A stretch of 35,760 nucleotides of DNA from the NCBI GenBank assembly GCA_949285835.1, contig CASEAR010000052.1:1-35760 (forward strand), given 5' to 3'. Positions 17,816 through 26,812 of the stretch are shown piece after piece. Made by a program: the position numbers and the translations under genes. The notes under the pieces are model-generated. The model ran no database searches. It had not been told where the DNA came from and saw only the letters and a list, made by a program, of their open reading frames with translations. Source of the stretch: an uncultured Verrucomicrobiota bacterium. GTDB taxonomy: Bacteria > Verrucomicrobiota > Kiritimatiellia > RFP12 > UBA3636. The first letter of the stretch is position 1, and every line of letters begins with the position of its first letter.

Positions 17816-18172
17816 ATGAAAAACAATGAATTCGAAAACAGCAAACGCGTGGTTATACCGTCCAGCACCATAAATGAAACAAAAGACGGATACGAGATAG
17901 AGTTCCGGATACCGGGATGCGGCAGGGACGATGTCGAAATGAGCGTTGAGAACAGAACTCTCGTCATGAGGGCCGACAATCGTTTCTCCGCTCCGGATGG
18001 ACTTGAATGCGTGCAGAAGGAGTTTGACTACCGCGGCTTCAATGTCTCCGTTGAACTCCCGGAGCACGCTGATGCAGACTCCGTCTCAGGTTCGATATCC
18101 AACGGTGTACTTAAAGTCAAGGTTTCCAAGAAACCCGAAGTTAAGCCGCGCAGGATTGAAATCAACGGATAG
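17816..18172 (+). CDS. Small heat-shock protein (Hsp20/alpha-crystallin), second of two
   Basis: This 118-residue protein has a very short N-terminal arm (about 1-18) and an alpha-crystallin domain with EIEFRIPGCGRDDVEMSVEN. The conserved GSISNGVLKVKVSKK follows, and the C-terminal IxI motif is in RRIEING. It is clearly divergent from its upstream neighbour, so the pair probably forms hetero-oligomers or splits tasks, as IbpA/IbpB do in E. coli. It is preceded by AGGAAAGGA and followed after about 20 nt by a strong terminator that closes the two-gene unit. Confidence 0.93.
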   Translation: MKNNEFENSKRVVIPSSTINETKDGYEIEFRIPGCGRDDVEMSVENRTLVMRADNRFSAPDGLECVQKEFDYRGFNVSVELPEHADADSVSGSISNGVLKVKVSKKPEVKPRRIEING

Positions 18173-18191
18173 CCGATTGGTGCTCAAATGC

Positions 18192-18229
18192 AAAAAAAGG
18201 CGCCGCATAGCCGTGCGGCGCCTTTTTTT
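18192..18229. terminator. Strong bidirectional intrinsic terminator after hsp20 pair
   Basis: Seven A residues, GGCGCCGC (18199-18206), an 8-nt loop, GCGGCGCC (18215-18222) and seven T residues form a textbook terminator that works on both strands. It ends the hsp20 transcript and could also stop minus-strand readthrough from the GH50-like genes. Confidence 0.93.
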
Positions 18230-18525
18230 ATTTCAGCGCGAGCAGCACGCTACTCCGAATATGCGGCGCTTTCGCGAAGTACGCAAAACTCCCGAGTCTT
18301 CAGAACACGCGTTGCGTATTAACACGGCCCTCAGCATTCACACGCTGAAATGCACGAAGCTGAACCTGATACTCAAATGACGTCCTGAAAGACAGGGGGC
18401 ATTCCAATACAAACCGCTGAAATTTCCCCGCACTGTTTATAAATAGCCAGCCGGGCAGACCCCGTTACGCCCGACGGAATTCCACGGCATTCAAAAGACC
18501 TGCGCCCGATGCAAACGGTTCGGCA
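18230..18525. other. Intergenic spacer, no gene seen
   Basis: This 296-nt spacer lies between the hsp20 terminator and the end of the GH50-like gene. It holds no frame with recognisable coding character and no further hairpin with a T tract. Confidence 0.5.
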
Positions 18526-20703
18526 TTACCGCATTTCGTTCACGGGGGCACCGCGCATCCGGTACTCGTACATACCCTCACCCACGAGACGCGAAGCGTT
18601 TATGAGTTCCCCGTACGGCCGGTCCGTACCATCCACAAAACCTATCTGGTAGGCCTCTCCGTCGCCGCGTCCGATCAAAGGCTGATCGCGGTACTGAAAC
18701 CAGTGACACCCGACAATGAGCGGATGACAGAGCGCGCCCTGCACAAACCTTGTGTACGACCGGGCGCGTTCGCTCTGGCTCGTGACAGGACACAACCCCG
18801 CCTTGAACATCCCGCGGTCAAACGTCCCGAAGTGGAATTCACCCACCAATATGGGTTTCTTTGGACCTGAGTCCATGATTTTCGAAGATAAATTGTAGAT
18901 ACTGTTGGCATACGCATTCACGGTGACGACGTCACAATACTTTGCAGCCGCACGCCATAAATGCCCCGGCTGACGAAAGCCCACCAGCCTCGAGCCAAGA
19001 TACAGCTTCCCGGGAGCGAATCCCGAAATGGCGCGTTTGACTTCGCGGAAATAGCATTCCCACCATTCGGTCTCAAACGACACCGCGTCCTCCCTCCAGC
19101 CATTCCCGGATGGACGCTCCGTCATATTTTTCACACCTTCCCAATCCGCAAAATCAGTACCCCAGGACTCGTTCAGCTTCGATACCGTCATGTACTTCTT
19201 TCTGGCACGTTCGATAAACGCACGCTTGGCGGCACACTCATCGTAGGACGCCTTCAGAGCCTTACCTAATGCATTTTTGAAGTCCATCTCATTGTCAAAG
19301 AAAAAACCAATGCACAGCGGATCATTCATGGCGCGTTTTGCCGCGGCGTCATTCATGAACCGATCCCTCATATGCGCAGTAAGCTTTTCGGAGAAGTTCC
19401 TGTCGAAACAATCGTAAAACTTCAGCCCGGGAACGTGCGGGATAGACCGTTCATTTTCGCCCAGAGTCACGACATACGGTTTGCGGGCCGCCGCAATCAA
19501 TTCACGCCCGGACCAATTCCCGATCGTATTTATCCCCCAGGCGTCAAGTCGGTCCTGAACAAAAGAATAGTATTCCTCCAGATAATCGTCCCGGCCGAAT
19601 TTCTTCTTAAGATTCCAATCCGGGAAGGACATCATCCCGGACTCAGGAACCGGCGTCTTGTACCAATCCGGGTGCTTTGTTCCGTCGGACGAATCCGTAT
19701 TGTTGCGTATCACGTCTATGCCGGTCGAGAAAAACAGATGTCCATCCGGGGTCACGAGCCACCATTTGCCGTTAAAAAACTCTGTCCGGAAATTGCCTGC
19801 AGCCCTCAGCTGCGGACCGTCCTTCCATCCGCCATACCTGTCCCAGGTTTCCGGCGGCGGCAGCATCGCTGACTTCTCCTTCGTAAGGTCGCGCGGAAGC
19901 TCTTCGGCTGACTTTACCTTTTCAGGCCAGTCAGAATGAACAAATTGACCGAATTCGTCTATGAACGGACAAAAACTCTCCGGCCTTATCATCCTCTCCG
20001 CCTGAGGTGCGCCTTCAAGCCTGAGATTGGAAATCCGGCAATCCGCCACCCACTTGAACTCATCTTCATACGGCCACTGCACCTGAAGATCTATGGAATT
20101 CACATGATGCGTGTCTATAAGATACGGCTGCGGGACGCCATCCGGGGATGCGTAAATCTCACGATGCGGCAGGAGTATGCGCATTGTTCCCTTTTCTCCG
20201 GGATTCAACCCTATGCCCGTGTTAACCGCACGGTTTTTTGTAAAGTTTGCCAGAGCGTGATCCGCAGATTCAGAATTTGCGCCTCCGCTGGAAATATGCA
20301 TTGTAAGGCGCATCTGCCTGCTGTCGGACAGGTTCTCCACATCGAGCGCCAGAAACCGGCCTCGCGACAAGTCAAAAAACCTGCGCCCCTGCGGCGGTTC
20401 AATACGTACGCCGCAACTCCACTCCGCACTCGGAAGCCGCAGTCTGTACGAATCGTCCGTCTCTTTTGTCAGTTCCGCCCCATACACCGGGACAAGGCTC
20501 CCGGAAGAAAAACCGAAATCGTGACGGCTTTCTTCATACGGAGCACCTTCCCCCTCATCAGGATCAGGCGCGTCCGGAACAGCGAGAACCGCAGGCGCTT
20601 CCGCTGCGCCCGGCTCCGCCTCCAACCGTACGTTCCTCTGAACGTACTCATACGAAAAAAGCCCTGCGGCGCACAAAACAACGGCAAAAAAAAGTATCTT
20701 CAT
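18526..20703 (-). CDS. Exported GH50-like (beta-agarase family) glycoside hydrolase, complete active site
   Basis: This 725-residue protein begins with an N-terminal signal or membrane anchor (about residues 1-20). A beta-sandwich, CBM-like domain follows (about 60-240). A clan GH-A barrel begins around 245 with FIDEFGQFVHSDWPEKV. The acid/base Glu is in FFFDNEMDF (E472) and the nucleophile Glu in ILVGEFHFG (E622), 150 residues apart. The C-terminal CHWFQYRDQPLIGR and EAYQIGFVDGTDRPYGEL segments are typical of GH50 agarases. GH50 enzymes act on beta-1,4 galactoside bonds of agar, but the true substrate here may be another galactan, so I assign the family rather than agarase activity. GGAG lies 7 nt before the ATG. 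It follows its paralogue after 60 nt on the same strand, probably as one transcript. Confidence 0.82.
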   Translation of the reverse strand: MKILFFAVVLCAAGLFSYEYVQRNVRLEAEPGAAEAPAVLAVPDAPDPDEGEGAPYEESRHDFGFSSGSLVPVYGAELTKETDDSYRLRLPSAEWSCGVRIEPPQGRRFFDLSRGRFLALDVENLSDSRQMRLTMHISSGGANSESADHALANFTKNRAVNTGIGLNPGEKGTMRILLPHREIYASPDGVPQPYLIDTHHVNSIDLQVQWPYEDEFKWVADCRISNLRLEGAPQAERMIRPESFCPFIDEFGQFVHSDWPEKVKSAEELPRDLTKEKSAMLPPPETWDRYGGWKDGPQLRAAGNFRTEFFNGKWWLVTPDGHLFFSTGIDVIRNNTDSSDGTKHPDWYKTPVPESGMMSFPDWNLKKKFGRDDYLEEYYSFVQDRLDAWGINTIGNWSGRELIAAARKPYVVTLGENERSIPHVPGLKFYDCFDRNFSEKLTAHMRDRFMNDAAAKRAMNDPLCIGFFFDNEMDFKNALGKALKASYDECAAKRAFIERARKKYMTVSKLNESWGTDFADWEGVKNMTERPSGNGWREDAVSFETEWWECYFREVKRAISGFAPGKLYLGSRLVGFRQPGHLWRAAAKYCDVVTVNAYANSIYNLSSKIMDSGPKKPILVGEFHFGTFDRGMFKAGLCPVTSQSERARSYTRFVQGALCHPLIVGCHWFQYRDQPLIGRGDGEAYQIGFVDGTDRPYGELINASRLVGEGMYEYRMRGAPVNEMR

Positions 20704-20763
20704 TATGACTCTCCGATTTGATGAGGCAGCACGCCGGCGTATATACCCATATTCCGGCCGTTC

Positions 20764-22251
20764 TTACTTTTTACGCTTTTTTACCGAATCGTACAGCCGC
20801 TCTCCGATTTTTCTGGACGCCGCTGTCATTTCCTCATAAGTGCGGTCGCAAACATCCACAAAACCAATCTGAAACGCCTCTCCGTCTTCTCTGCCTACAA
20901 GGGGCTGGTCACGGTATTGGAAATAATGACATCCGACAATGTACGGATTTTTCAAAGCCCCATGGACAAAACGCTTCAGGGATTCGGCCCTCTCCTCCTG
21001 ACTGGAAACCGGACACGGCCCAGCTCCGAACATCCCGCGGTCGAGGCTCCCGAAACTGAAGGCTCCAATCAGAATTGGACGGTCTGAAACACCGGGCGAA
21101 ACCGCGGGCCGGAACCACGTAACGTCCCGCACGTGAACATCCGCAAGAATCACGTCGGCATATTCACAAGCCGCATCCCAAACAAAGCCGGGCTGCTCTG
21201 CCCCGGCAAAAGCTGCGCTGAAATACAGTTTGTCCGGAGCAAGCGCCTTCACCGCCTTTCTCGCAGTTTCAAAATATTTCCGCGCCCAAATCCCGGCAAA
21301 CGATTCAGCATCCGCCGCAAATCCAGCGCCAGGAACCGGCGCGGACACGGAACCCAGAGCCTGCCACGTGGGAATGTGTGTGCCCCAGGATGAATTTAGT
21401 GCCGCCAAATCCCCGTATTTTGCCGCAACGTAACTGAAAAATTCATTTTTCGCGGGAGAAGTCCGCCAATCCTGCGCAAGCATCGCCGAAATCATACTCT
21501 CAAAAGCGATTTCATTGTCCACGGAATATCCGATGCACCACGGATCGCTTATGCCATTCAATATCGCCTCAACGCGTTTCTGTTCCGAAACGCCCGCTAT
21601 GAAGCGGCTCTCAAACTCGGGATGAAACACGTCGTAAATGTGAGTTCCCGGGATCTTCGGAGTCTTGGACGGGGAATCCAGCAGGAGAAGATACGCCTTC
21701 CGCTCCATCAGAGGCAGTCTCCACGCGCCCCATCGCCCGATGGAATTCATGCCCCAGTCGTCCATGCGCTTCAAAATGAAATCGTAGTAATCCGAAAGGT
21801 AGTCGATCTTCCCGAACTTACGCTGAAGGTTCCAGTGTGTAAAACACATCCACCCGTTTCTGGAGGGAGGAACTTCATACCATTCCGGATGCTTATGCCC
21901 GTTGGCCGCGTCCGTATAGTGCCGCAGCACGTCGCATCCATAGGAAAAGAAAAGGCGCCCGTCCGGATCAACAATCCACCAGCGCCCGTCCGTTTTCTCC
22001 ACCCGGAATGACCCGGTCGGCTCCAGCTGCGGACCATCCGCCATGCCGCCGAAACGGTCCCAGGAAGGCGGCGCCGGCCTAATTGTCTTCAGTTCCCGGC
22101 GCAAATCTTCGGCGAATTCGGACTCGTCGAGAACCTTTTCCGGCCAGACTGTGTGAGCGAATTGCCCGAACCGGTCAACAAATGGCATCCGGAATTCGGA
22201 AAACTCGGCTATAGCGACCGGCGTCGGATACTTTGTACTCATACTGTTCAT
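20764..22251 (-). CDS. Cytosolic GH50-like paralogue with nucleophile Glu replaced by Ala
   Basis: This 495-residue paralogue of the downstream GH50-like enzyme lacks both the signal peptide and the N-terminal beta-sandwich. It begins near the barrel with FVDRFGQFAHTVWPEKV. The acid/base Glu is kept in YSVDNEIAF (E247). At the nucleophile position, where the paralogue has VGEFHFG, this protein has IGAFSFG, with Ala at 397 (codon GCC, 21061-21063). The spacing to E247 is again 150 residues. The rest of the fold motifs (CHYFQYRDQPLVGR, EAFQIGFVD) are intact. It is therefore probably not a normal retaining hydrolase; it may be a binding or regulatory pseudoenzyme or use another mechanism. I chose the ATG at 22251; ATG 22242 is possible, and a longer TTG-started frame is unlikely. 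Confidence 0.75.
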   Translation of the reverse strand: MNSMSTKYPTPVAIAEFSEFRMPFVDRFGQFAHTVWPEKVLDESEFAEDLRRELKTIRPAPPSWDRFGGMADGPQLEPTGSFRVEKTDGRWWIVDPDGRLFFSYGCDVLRHYTDAANGHKHPEWYEVPPSRNGWMCFTHWNLQRKFGKIDYLSDYYDFILKRMDDWGMNSIGRWGAWRLPLMERKAYLLLLDSPSKTPKIPGTHIYDVFHPEFESRFIAGVSEQKRVEAILNGISDPWCIGYSVDNEIAFESMISAMLAQDWRTSPAKNEFFSYVAAKYGDLAALNSSWGTHIPTWQALGSVSAPVPGAGFAADAESFAGIWARKYFETARKAVKALAPDKLYFSAAFAGAEQPGFVWDAACEYADVILADVHVRDVTWFRPAVSPGVSDRPILIGAFSFGSLDRGMFGAGPCPVSSQEERAESLKRFVHGALKNPYIVGCHYFQYRDQPLVGREDGEAFQIGFVDVCDRTYEEMTAASRKIGERLYDSVKKRKK

Positions 22252-22369
22252 TTTCAGGAATCCGCGTTTTTCATACCGACAAGCGTACGCCCCTGCATGC
22301 AACACCGGGTGAACAATCAAATTCGCAGACTATCCCGGCGGCCCCTACCGCATCCGATACCACGGAAAC

Positions 22370-22398
22370 CCGCCGCCCGGATTTCAAACGGGCGGCGG
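22370..22398 (-). terminator. GC-rich hairpin after the PA14 gene
   Basis: A perfect 10-bp stem (CCGCCGCCCG at 22370-22379 and CGGGCGGCGG at 22389-22398) with a 9-nt loop lies 13 nt after the stop of the PA14 gene on the minus strand. The following tract is only GTTTCC, so termination may be partial. It would lower expression of the two downstream GH50-like genes relative to the PA14 gene, or protect the upstream mRNA. Confidence 0.5.
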
Positions 22399-22411
22399 AC
22401 TTTCAAAGCGG

Positions 22412-25400
22412 TCAACGGAAGACAAGTACCGTTGGCTTCGGCGGAATCCAGCGATACGCCGCGTTCTGGAGGAAAACCACAGATGCATGCTCCGTACCGT
22501 TGGCGGCGCCGGCGAACCCGACATATATCGTATTGCCCCAGCCTGCGGCTGAAAATGCGTCCTGTTCCACGCCGTTGAAATACGTTCTGATAACACTGCC
22601 CTCCCTGCGTATCATAACGCGCAGCGTCTCTCCGGTGTAGCCGTTAATTCGCTTGCTTGTTGCAAGACTGCCTCCGGATTTGGAACGAACCTGTGAAATC
22701 ACCGAATTGTTTTGAGTGCGGAATACCGTCACAGCACGATCACCGGAATTGGTGGTCGGTCTCACCATCAGCCCCTGACGGAGGTTGGACTGCCAGCCAG
22801 TCGGACGCCCCAGATCTGCCTCAAGTTCAAAGTCCCCGGTAGCTGGACGGAACAAATAATGTCCGTCATCCCCAGAGCCGAATCCGGAATTGCTGCTGGA
22901 ACTTACCAAGACAATATTCATAGAATCGCCCGTGCGAACACTGCTCCCATACGAACCGTTTATTATGGAATTCCCTTTGCGCTGTTCGCCGAACTGCATG
23001 TCCGTCCATTCTCCAAACGATGCATCGGTTCCCGCCTGCACCGTGACAGGGCCGTCCGAAGAAAGCGTCGTCGAAAGAGCAGTAACAGGTATCCGCGAAA
23101 AACTCGCGTCCATGTCGGATCCATTGCACCACGTCAGATCAAACCTGCCGTCGTCCTGATAATAACCTTTGTGGAACAATATCGACAGAGGAACTTTACG
23201 GCCGGCGTCCAGCCATATCCACGAAGAAAGATTCGTCGTGGAGTTTGACGGATTGGAAGATATTTCCTGAAAAAGATTGTGCCCATCAACCGACAGCATG
23301 GTATAATCGCGTTTATCACCGATGCTGCGGAAACGGTACCACGCGGAATATGGCGCAGTGACAAACCCCGAAAGCACCACGTAAAATCCATCAGTCCTGT
23401 ACGAACTGCCGTTCGCCAGTTTCCAGGTTCCGTCTTCCACACAGCTCCATGGGTCAAGCCCCCTGATCTCCGTATGATCTGGAATTTCCGTGGTGGGACC
23501 GGCAACATAACTCGTATAATACGCGGCAAATACGCCTTCGCCATTCTCACTTGGAGCCTTACGGGCCGCACCCGTCACATGGCTCCCGGACAACGACTCC
23601 GGGAAAGACTCATCTCCGAAAATAGTCGACTTCGGCTTCACGACAAAGTATTCGAGCGCACGGTAATCGTCTGTCCCATATGTGTAATTCACCGTCTCAT
23701 CAACAAGAACGTCGTCATCCAGCGAAACGGCGTTTTGCAGCGCGTATTCAAGACCGTTCGTAACCGTCGCCGTGGACGAAATTTCAAAGGAGCGGAATAT
23801 ATCCTGATACGCATCCGTCCAGAGATATCCGTACTCGATACGTTCCGATTCAGCCGCACGATCTCTGGCCGGAGACGCGACCCCGTCAACGGAAACCAGC
23901 GCGTCACGCCCGTTGCTGAGCGGATGTGCCTCAACAGAGAACGAAGCATTCGTCCCGAACTCAACCAGGGAAACTTCGGAAAAGACAGCCTGCCCCAGTC
24001 CAGTACGATTCCCCAGAGCAGACACCAGGCCGACCACCGCTTCGCCTGAAAGCGCCGCCGGAAGCTCTGCTGCCCCGACATAAACCCATGCATCATCAAA
24101 TTCGGACGCCGCCTCCGTCTGGATATACGCATTCAGGAGTGCACCCCTGCGGGAGAGTCGCACGCGTGCAGACGTCGAAATCCCGGTCACAGTATTCGAT
24201 ACCGAGCTTTCACTCCCGGCCGCAGAACGAATCACAAACGACGCGTTTCCTGAAGCATCGAGAACAACGCTTGCCTGCTCACAGTCCCCGGAATATGCAC
24301 TGCCGCGCAGCACAAGCCCGGCGCACCCGGTCCCTATGTCCAATTTTGCAAAGAAATCGAAGTCTCCCGCAGAAACAGGCTGCGAGATAAGCTGCCCTTC
24401 ATCGTATGCCCCTGTCCAGCCGTTTCCGCCGCCGAACATTGCGAAGGAACCATTCGCAAGACTATAAAGCGAGTTCCCGTTGTATGGAGACGAACCCACT
24501 TCAGCATATGTCCACGGATACGGAACAGGCTCATTGGAAACCTTATCCCCGGAAGCACCCAGATAAAATTCCTCGCTGCTTCCCACAAGCCCGTAGTTTA
24601 TCTGGCAGCCCTCGCCCCCAGAGAACTCCTTGTATGTCAAACTCACAGGATAGTTCCGTCCTGCTTCCAGATAGAATGGTGCGGAGAAAATGGACTTGCC
24701 GACGTAGTCCGGCTGATCGACAACAACTTCGCCGTCAATCGAAATGGCGACAGCATCGTCAGCGTTTACTCTGAAAATGTAAAAGCCGGACTGGGCGACA
24801 CGCAAAACGCAGCTTCCCTCGAGCTGGAAGTTATCGAGAGAAGTAAGGCCGGTTCTCGCATTCGACGGATACGTACGGTCTCCCTTCCCACCCTGATCAA
24901 TCGGATTTTTCCATGCGTAATTTGAATAAAAGGAACTGAAGTACGAATAAGAACCGCGAACCTCGCCGTCTTGAACCGTGCGGCAGAGAACTCCGCGGGC
25001 ATACGTTTCGCCATCCGCAGGGTTGCTGTTGGTTTTGTCGACGGAGATTCTGGATCTGAACGACTCTCCGACCTCATACTCCGTGTACTCCGTCCCGGCG
25101 TCTCCAGCCTCCGCTGCAGCCTTTGCCGTAACACGGTACTTGTAAAAAACCCCGGCTGCCGGAGTTTCGTCGACGTATGACAGATGCGACGAAGAAACGG
25201 AAGAAATATTTTCCCACACGCTCTCTCCGTACGCCTTGCGGTAAACGTTGAAGCCTGAGAGCTCCGCGCCGTCCGGAATCGCCGTTTCATCGGTCCATGA
25301 CACCTCTATGGAATTATCTCCGGCAACGGCTTCCACACTCTGCCTCAGAACAACGTTGTAGAAATCCAGATTAACGCTCGCTGACGAATTATTCGGAGTA

Positions 25401-26020
25401 AGGGCAAGCCCGCAGTTCAGCGAGGAAGGAAAGAGGCCTTCCCGGGCCGTATACGAACCAAGCAGATTCCAGACGGTAAAGTTCTCATTTGTGCTCCAGT
25501 ACCCGAAGAATTCATTTCCCCTGCGCACCAGGCGTAAACGCACATTTTCAGCATCGTCGGCAGAAAGATTCAGCAGCACTGATGACGAAACAGAACCGTT
25601 GACGGAAGAACGATAGGAAAGCCGGACGTTGTACGTACGATTTGCCAGCGTTGTTTCCCTGTAGAGGAACACAAACGGAGCACCGGCATAGGTTGATCTT
25701 CTGAACATAACACCCGCCTTCACCCAGTCGCCGACATTCGCATTGTCTCCGACCCTCTCAATCGACGGCACAGTAACGGACATCTCGCAGTCGCCGGCTT
25801 CCGGCGCGTAATAAAAAGCCCCCTTGTCGGTACTATCCCATATGTCCTCCCCGGTGGTAACTATATTGACATTCAGCGTCCCCGTACCAGTAGACGGAGT
25901 AAAAACCGGTGATTCGGAGGATCCGTTATACATAAAGGCCGTACCAGTCCACTGGTCGGCTGCAGCAGCGGAAGAAACCGCCAGCGCGCAGACAATGCCT
26001 GCTATACAAGTTCTATTCAT
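22412..26020 (-). CDS. Large secreted multidomain protein (beta-sandwiches, FN3, two PA14 domains)
   Basis: This 1202-residue protein has a signal peptide (MNRTCIAGIVCALAVSSAAAA, cut before DQW). Domains read in order: a concanavalin-like/DUF1349-like sandwich (about 25-225); an FN3 module (about 230-307, EVSWTDETAIPDGAELSG, NVYRKAYGES); a PA14 domain (about 370-500, YIFRVNADDAVAISIDGE); a second sandwich (about 557-690); a second PA14 (about 840-975, WYRFRSIGDKRDYTMLSVDG); and a third sandwich (about 1010-1195). No catalytic hydrolase domain is evident, so it probably binds glycans at the cell surface or outside. The C-terminus (PKPTVLVFR) has no PEP-CTERM or LPXTG-like anchor. The start at 26020 follows AAAGG at 8 nt; the frame is open further upstream without a better start. 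Confidence 0.8.
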   Translation of the reverse strand: MNRTCIAGIVCALAVSSAAAADQWTGTAFMYNGSSESPVFTPSTGTGTLNVNIVTTGEDIWDSTDKGAFYYAPEAGDCEMSVTVPSIERVGDNANVGDWVKAGVMFRRSTYAGAPFVFLYRETTLANRTYNVRLSYRSSVNGSVSSSVLLNLSADDAENVRLRLVRRGNEFFGYWSTNENFTVWNLLGSYTAREGLFPSSLNCGLALTPNNSSASVNLDFYNVVLRQSVEAVAGDNSIEVSWTDETAIPDGAELSGFNVYRKAYGESVWENISSVSSSHLSYVDETPAAGVFYKYRVTAKAAAEAGDAGTEYTEYEVGESFRSRISVDKTNSNPADGETYARGVLCRTVQDGEVRGSYSYFSSFYSNYAWKNPIDQGGKGDRTYPSNARTGLTSLDNFQLEGSCVLRVAQSGFYIFRVNADDAVAISIDGEVVVDQPDYVGKSIFSAPFYLEAGRNYPVSLTYKEFSGGEGCQINYGLVGSSEEFYLGASGDKVSNEPVPYPWTYAEVGSSPYNGNSLYSLANGSFAMFGGGNGWTGAYDEGQLISQPVSAGDFDFFAKLDIGTGCAGLVLRGSAYSGDCEQASVVLDASGNASFVIRSAAGSESSVSNTVTGISTSARVRLSRRGALLNAYIQTEAASEFDDAWVYVGAAELPAALSGEAVVGLVSALGNRTGLGQAVFSEVSLVEFGTNASFSVEAHPLSNGRDALVSVDGVASPARDRAAESERIEYGYLWTDAYQDIFRSFEISSTATVTNGLEYALQNAVSLDDDVLVDETVNYTYGTDDYRALEYFVVKPKSTIFGDESFPESLSGSHVTGAARKAPSENGEGVFAAYYTSYVAGPTTEIPDHTEIRGLDPWSCVEDGTWKLANGSSYRTDGFYVVLSGFVTAPYSAWYRFRSIGDKRDYTMLSVDGHNLFQEISSNPSNSTTNLSSWIWLDAGRKVPLSILFHKGYYQDDGRFDLTWCNGSDMDASFSRIPVTALSTTLSSDGPVTVQAGTDASFGEWTDMQFGEQRKGNSIINGSYGSSVRTGDSMNIVLVSSSSNSGFGSGDDGHYLFRPATGDFELEADLGRPTGWQSNLRQGLMVRPTTNSGDRAVTVFRTQNNSVISQVRSKSGGSLATSKRINGYTGETLRVMIRREGSVIRTYFNGVEQDAFSAAGWGNTIYVGFAGAANGTEHASVVFLQNAAYRWIPPKPTVLVFR

Positions 26021-26119
26021 CGCCAAACCTTTCTCAGCTTGTTCAGATGTTGTTTCAGTATTTGCAGAATAAGCCGCCCCGACCCGATCTCTCACAGGCC
26101 TTACAAGCAACCTCGCGCC

Positions 26120-26148
26120 ATTTAACACTTTAATGGAACATAAGTCAA
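26120..26148 (-). promoter_or_regulatory. Candidate promoter for the PA14/GH50-like unit
   Basis: On the minus strand TTGACT (26148-26143) and TTAAAT (26125-26120) are 17 nt apart, with an AT-rich UP-element-like stretch just upstream. The leader would be about 93 nt. The boxes nearly equal those before pgi. Confidence 0.5.
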
Positions 26149-26783
26149 GAAAAAATGAATTATTCCGAAATCTCATCTCCGAACAGCGTAATCCGAACAG
26201 AAATTCACGAGATGAACACAAGCAAAAGATCCTTACGGCTGTAACGGCGCAGACGGCTCTGCATTTTTTGAACAGGCGTTCGCCTTAGGCCCGACGTTTG
26301 TTTATTCAAATTGGAGCCGGACAACGCGCTCCGGTTCCCGAAACTTGAAACATGCCATGACGCAAAACACCGAGTCTTCTCCAGGCAGCAGCATTCGCGA
26401 AACAAGTTCCCTCTATGCGGCAACCGTACGTATGTGACATGGCGCGCCGCCCGCACGCTTTCTACATGCCATGCAGCAGGCACACTGCGTACGAGTAACG
26501 ACAGATCAGCCCGGCGCACCACGCTGTCTGAAAAAAAACGGCGTCAGCACACCTTCCGCCGTTAGGCCAGATATTTCAATGCGGCGTGATGTATGCCGCA
26601 CTCTCCGCTTATACGCTTTCCCTTATCTTTCTTTTGTTTGTTTTTACCTGACGGCAATGGTAATGTGCCCCCTTTTTGGTTCCGCCCTCAAACAGGAAAA
26701 ATTGAACAGACCAAATCCTTCTTTTTGCCATTCGCCGGGTGTTCAATTACATCCTATTGATGGCGGCGCAACCTTATTTTATG
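26149..26783. other. Divergent intergenic region, no gene seen
   Basis: The region between the divergent PA14 and GH20 promoters is 635 nt long. Plus-strand frames are open for long stretches (one runs in frame into the GH20 gene from 26471), but no family motif or Shine-Dalgarno sequence supports translation. It may contain shared regulator sites for the two units; none could be defined. Confidence 0.45.
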
Positions 26784-26812
26784 TTGACCTGCATGCAGAC
26801 CGCTTGTTAAAC
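26784..26812 (+). promoter_or_regulatory. Candidate promoter for the GH20-like gene
   Basis: TTGACC (26784-26789) and TTAAAC (26807-26812) are 17 nt apart, again close to the pattern before pgi and the PA14 gene. The leader would be about 117 nt. Confidence 0.4.

Noticed and set aside
19936-20721. 261-codon open frame on the plus strand
   Set aside because: It is antisense to the exported GH50-like gene and Arg-rich, with no recognisable family.
23279-24049. 256-codon open frame on the plus strand
   Set aside because: It is antisense to the PA14 gene, with no motif.
25950-26020. Lipoprotein or PEP-CTERM sorting for the PA14 protein
   Set aside because: The N-terminus has an AxA-type cleavage region without a Cys at +1, and the C-terminus has neither a PEP motif nor a terminal helix.
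26021-26221. 67-residue N-terminal extension of the PA14 protein
   Set aside because: A clear signal peptide begins at 26020 behind AAAGG, and the candidate promoter lies within the extension.
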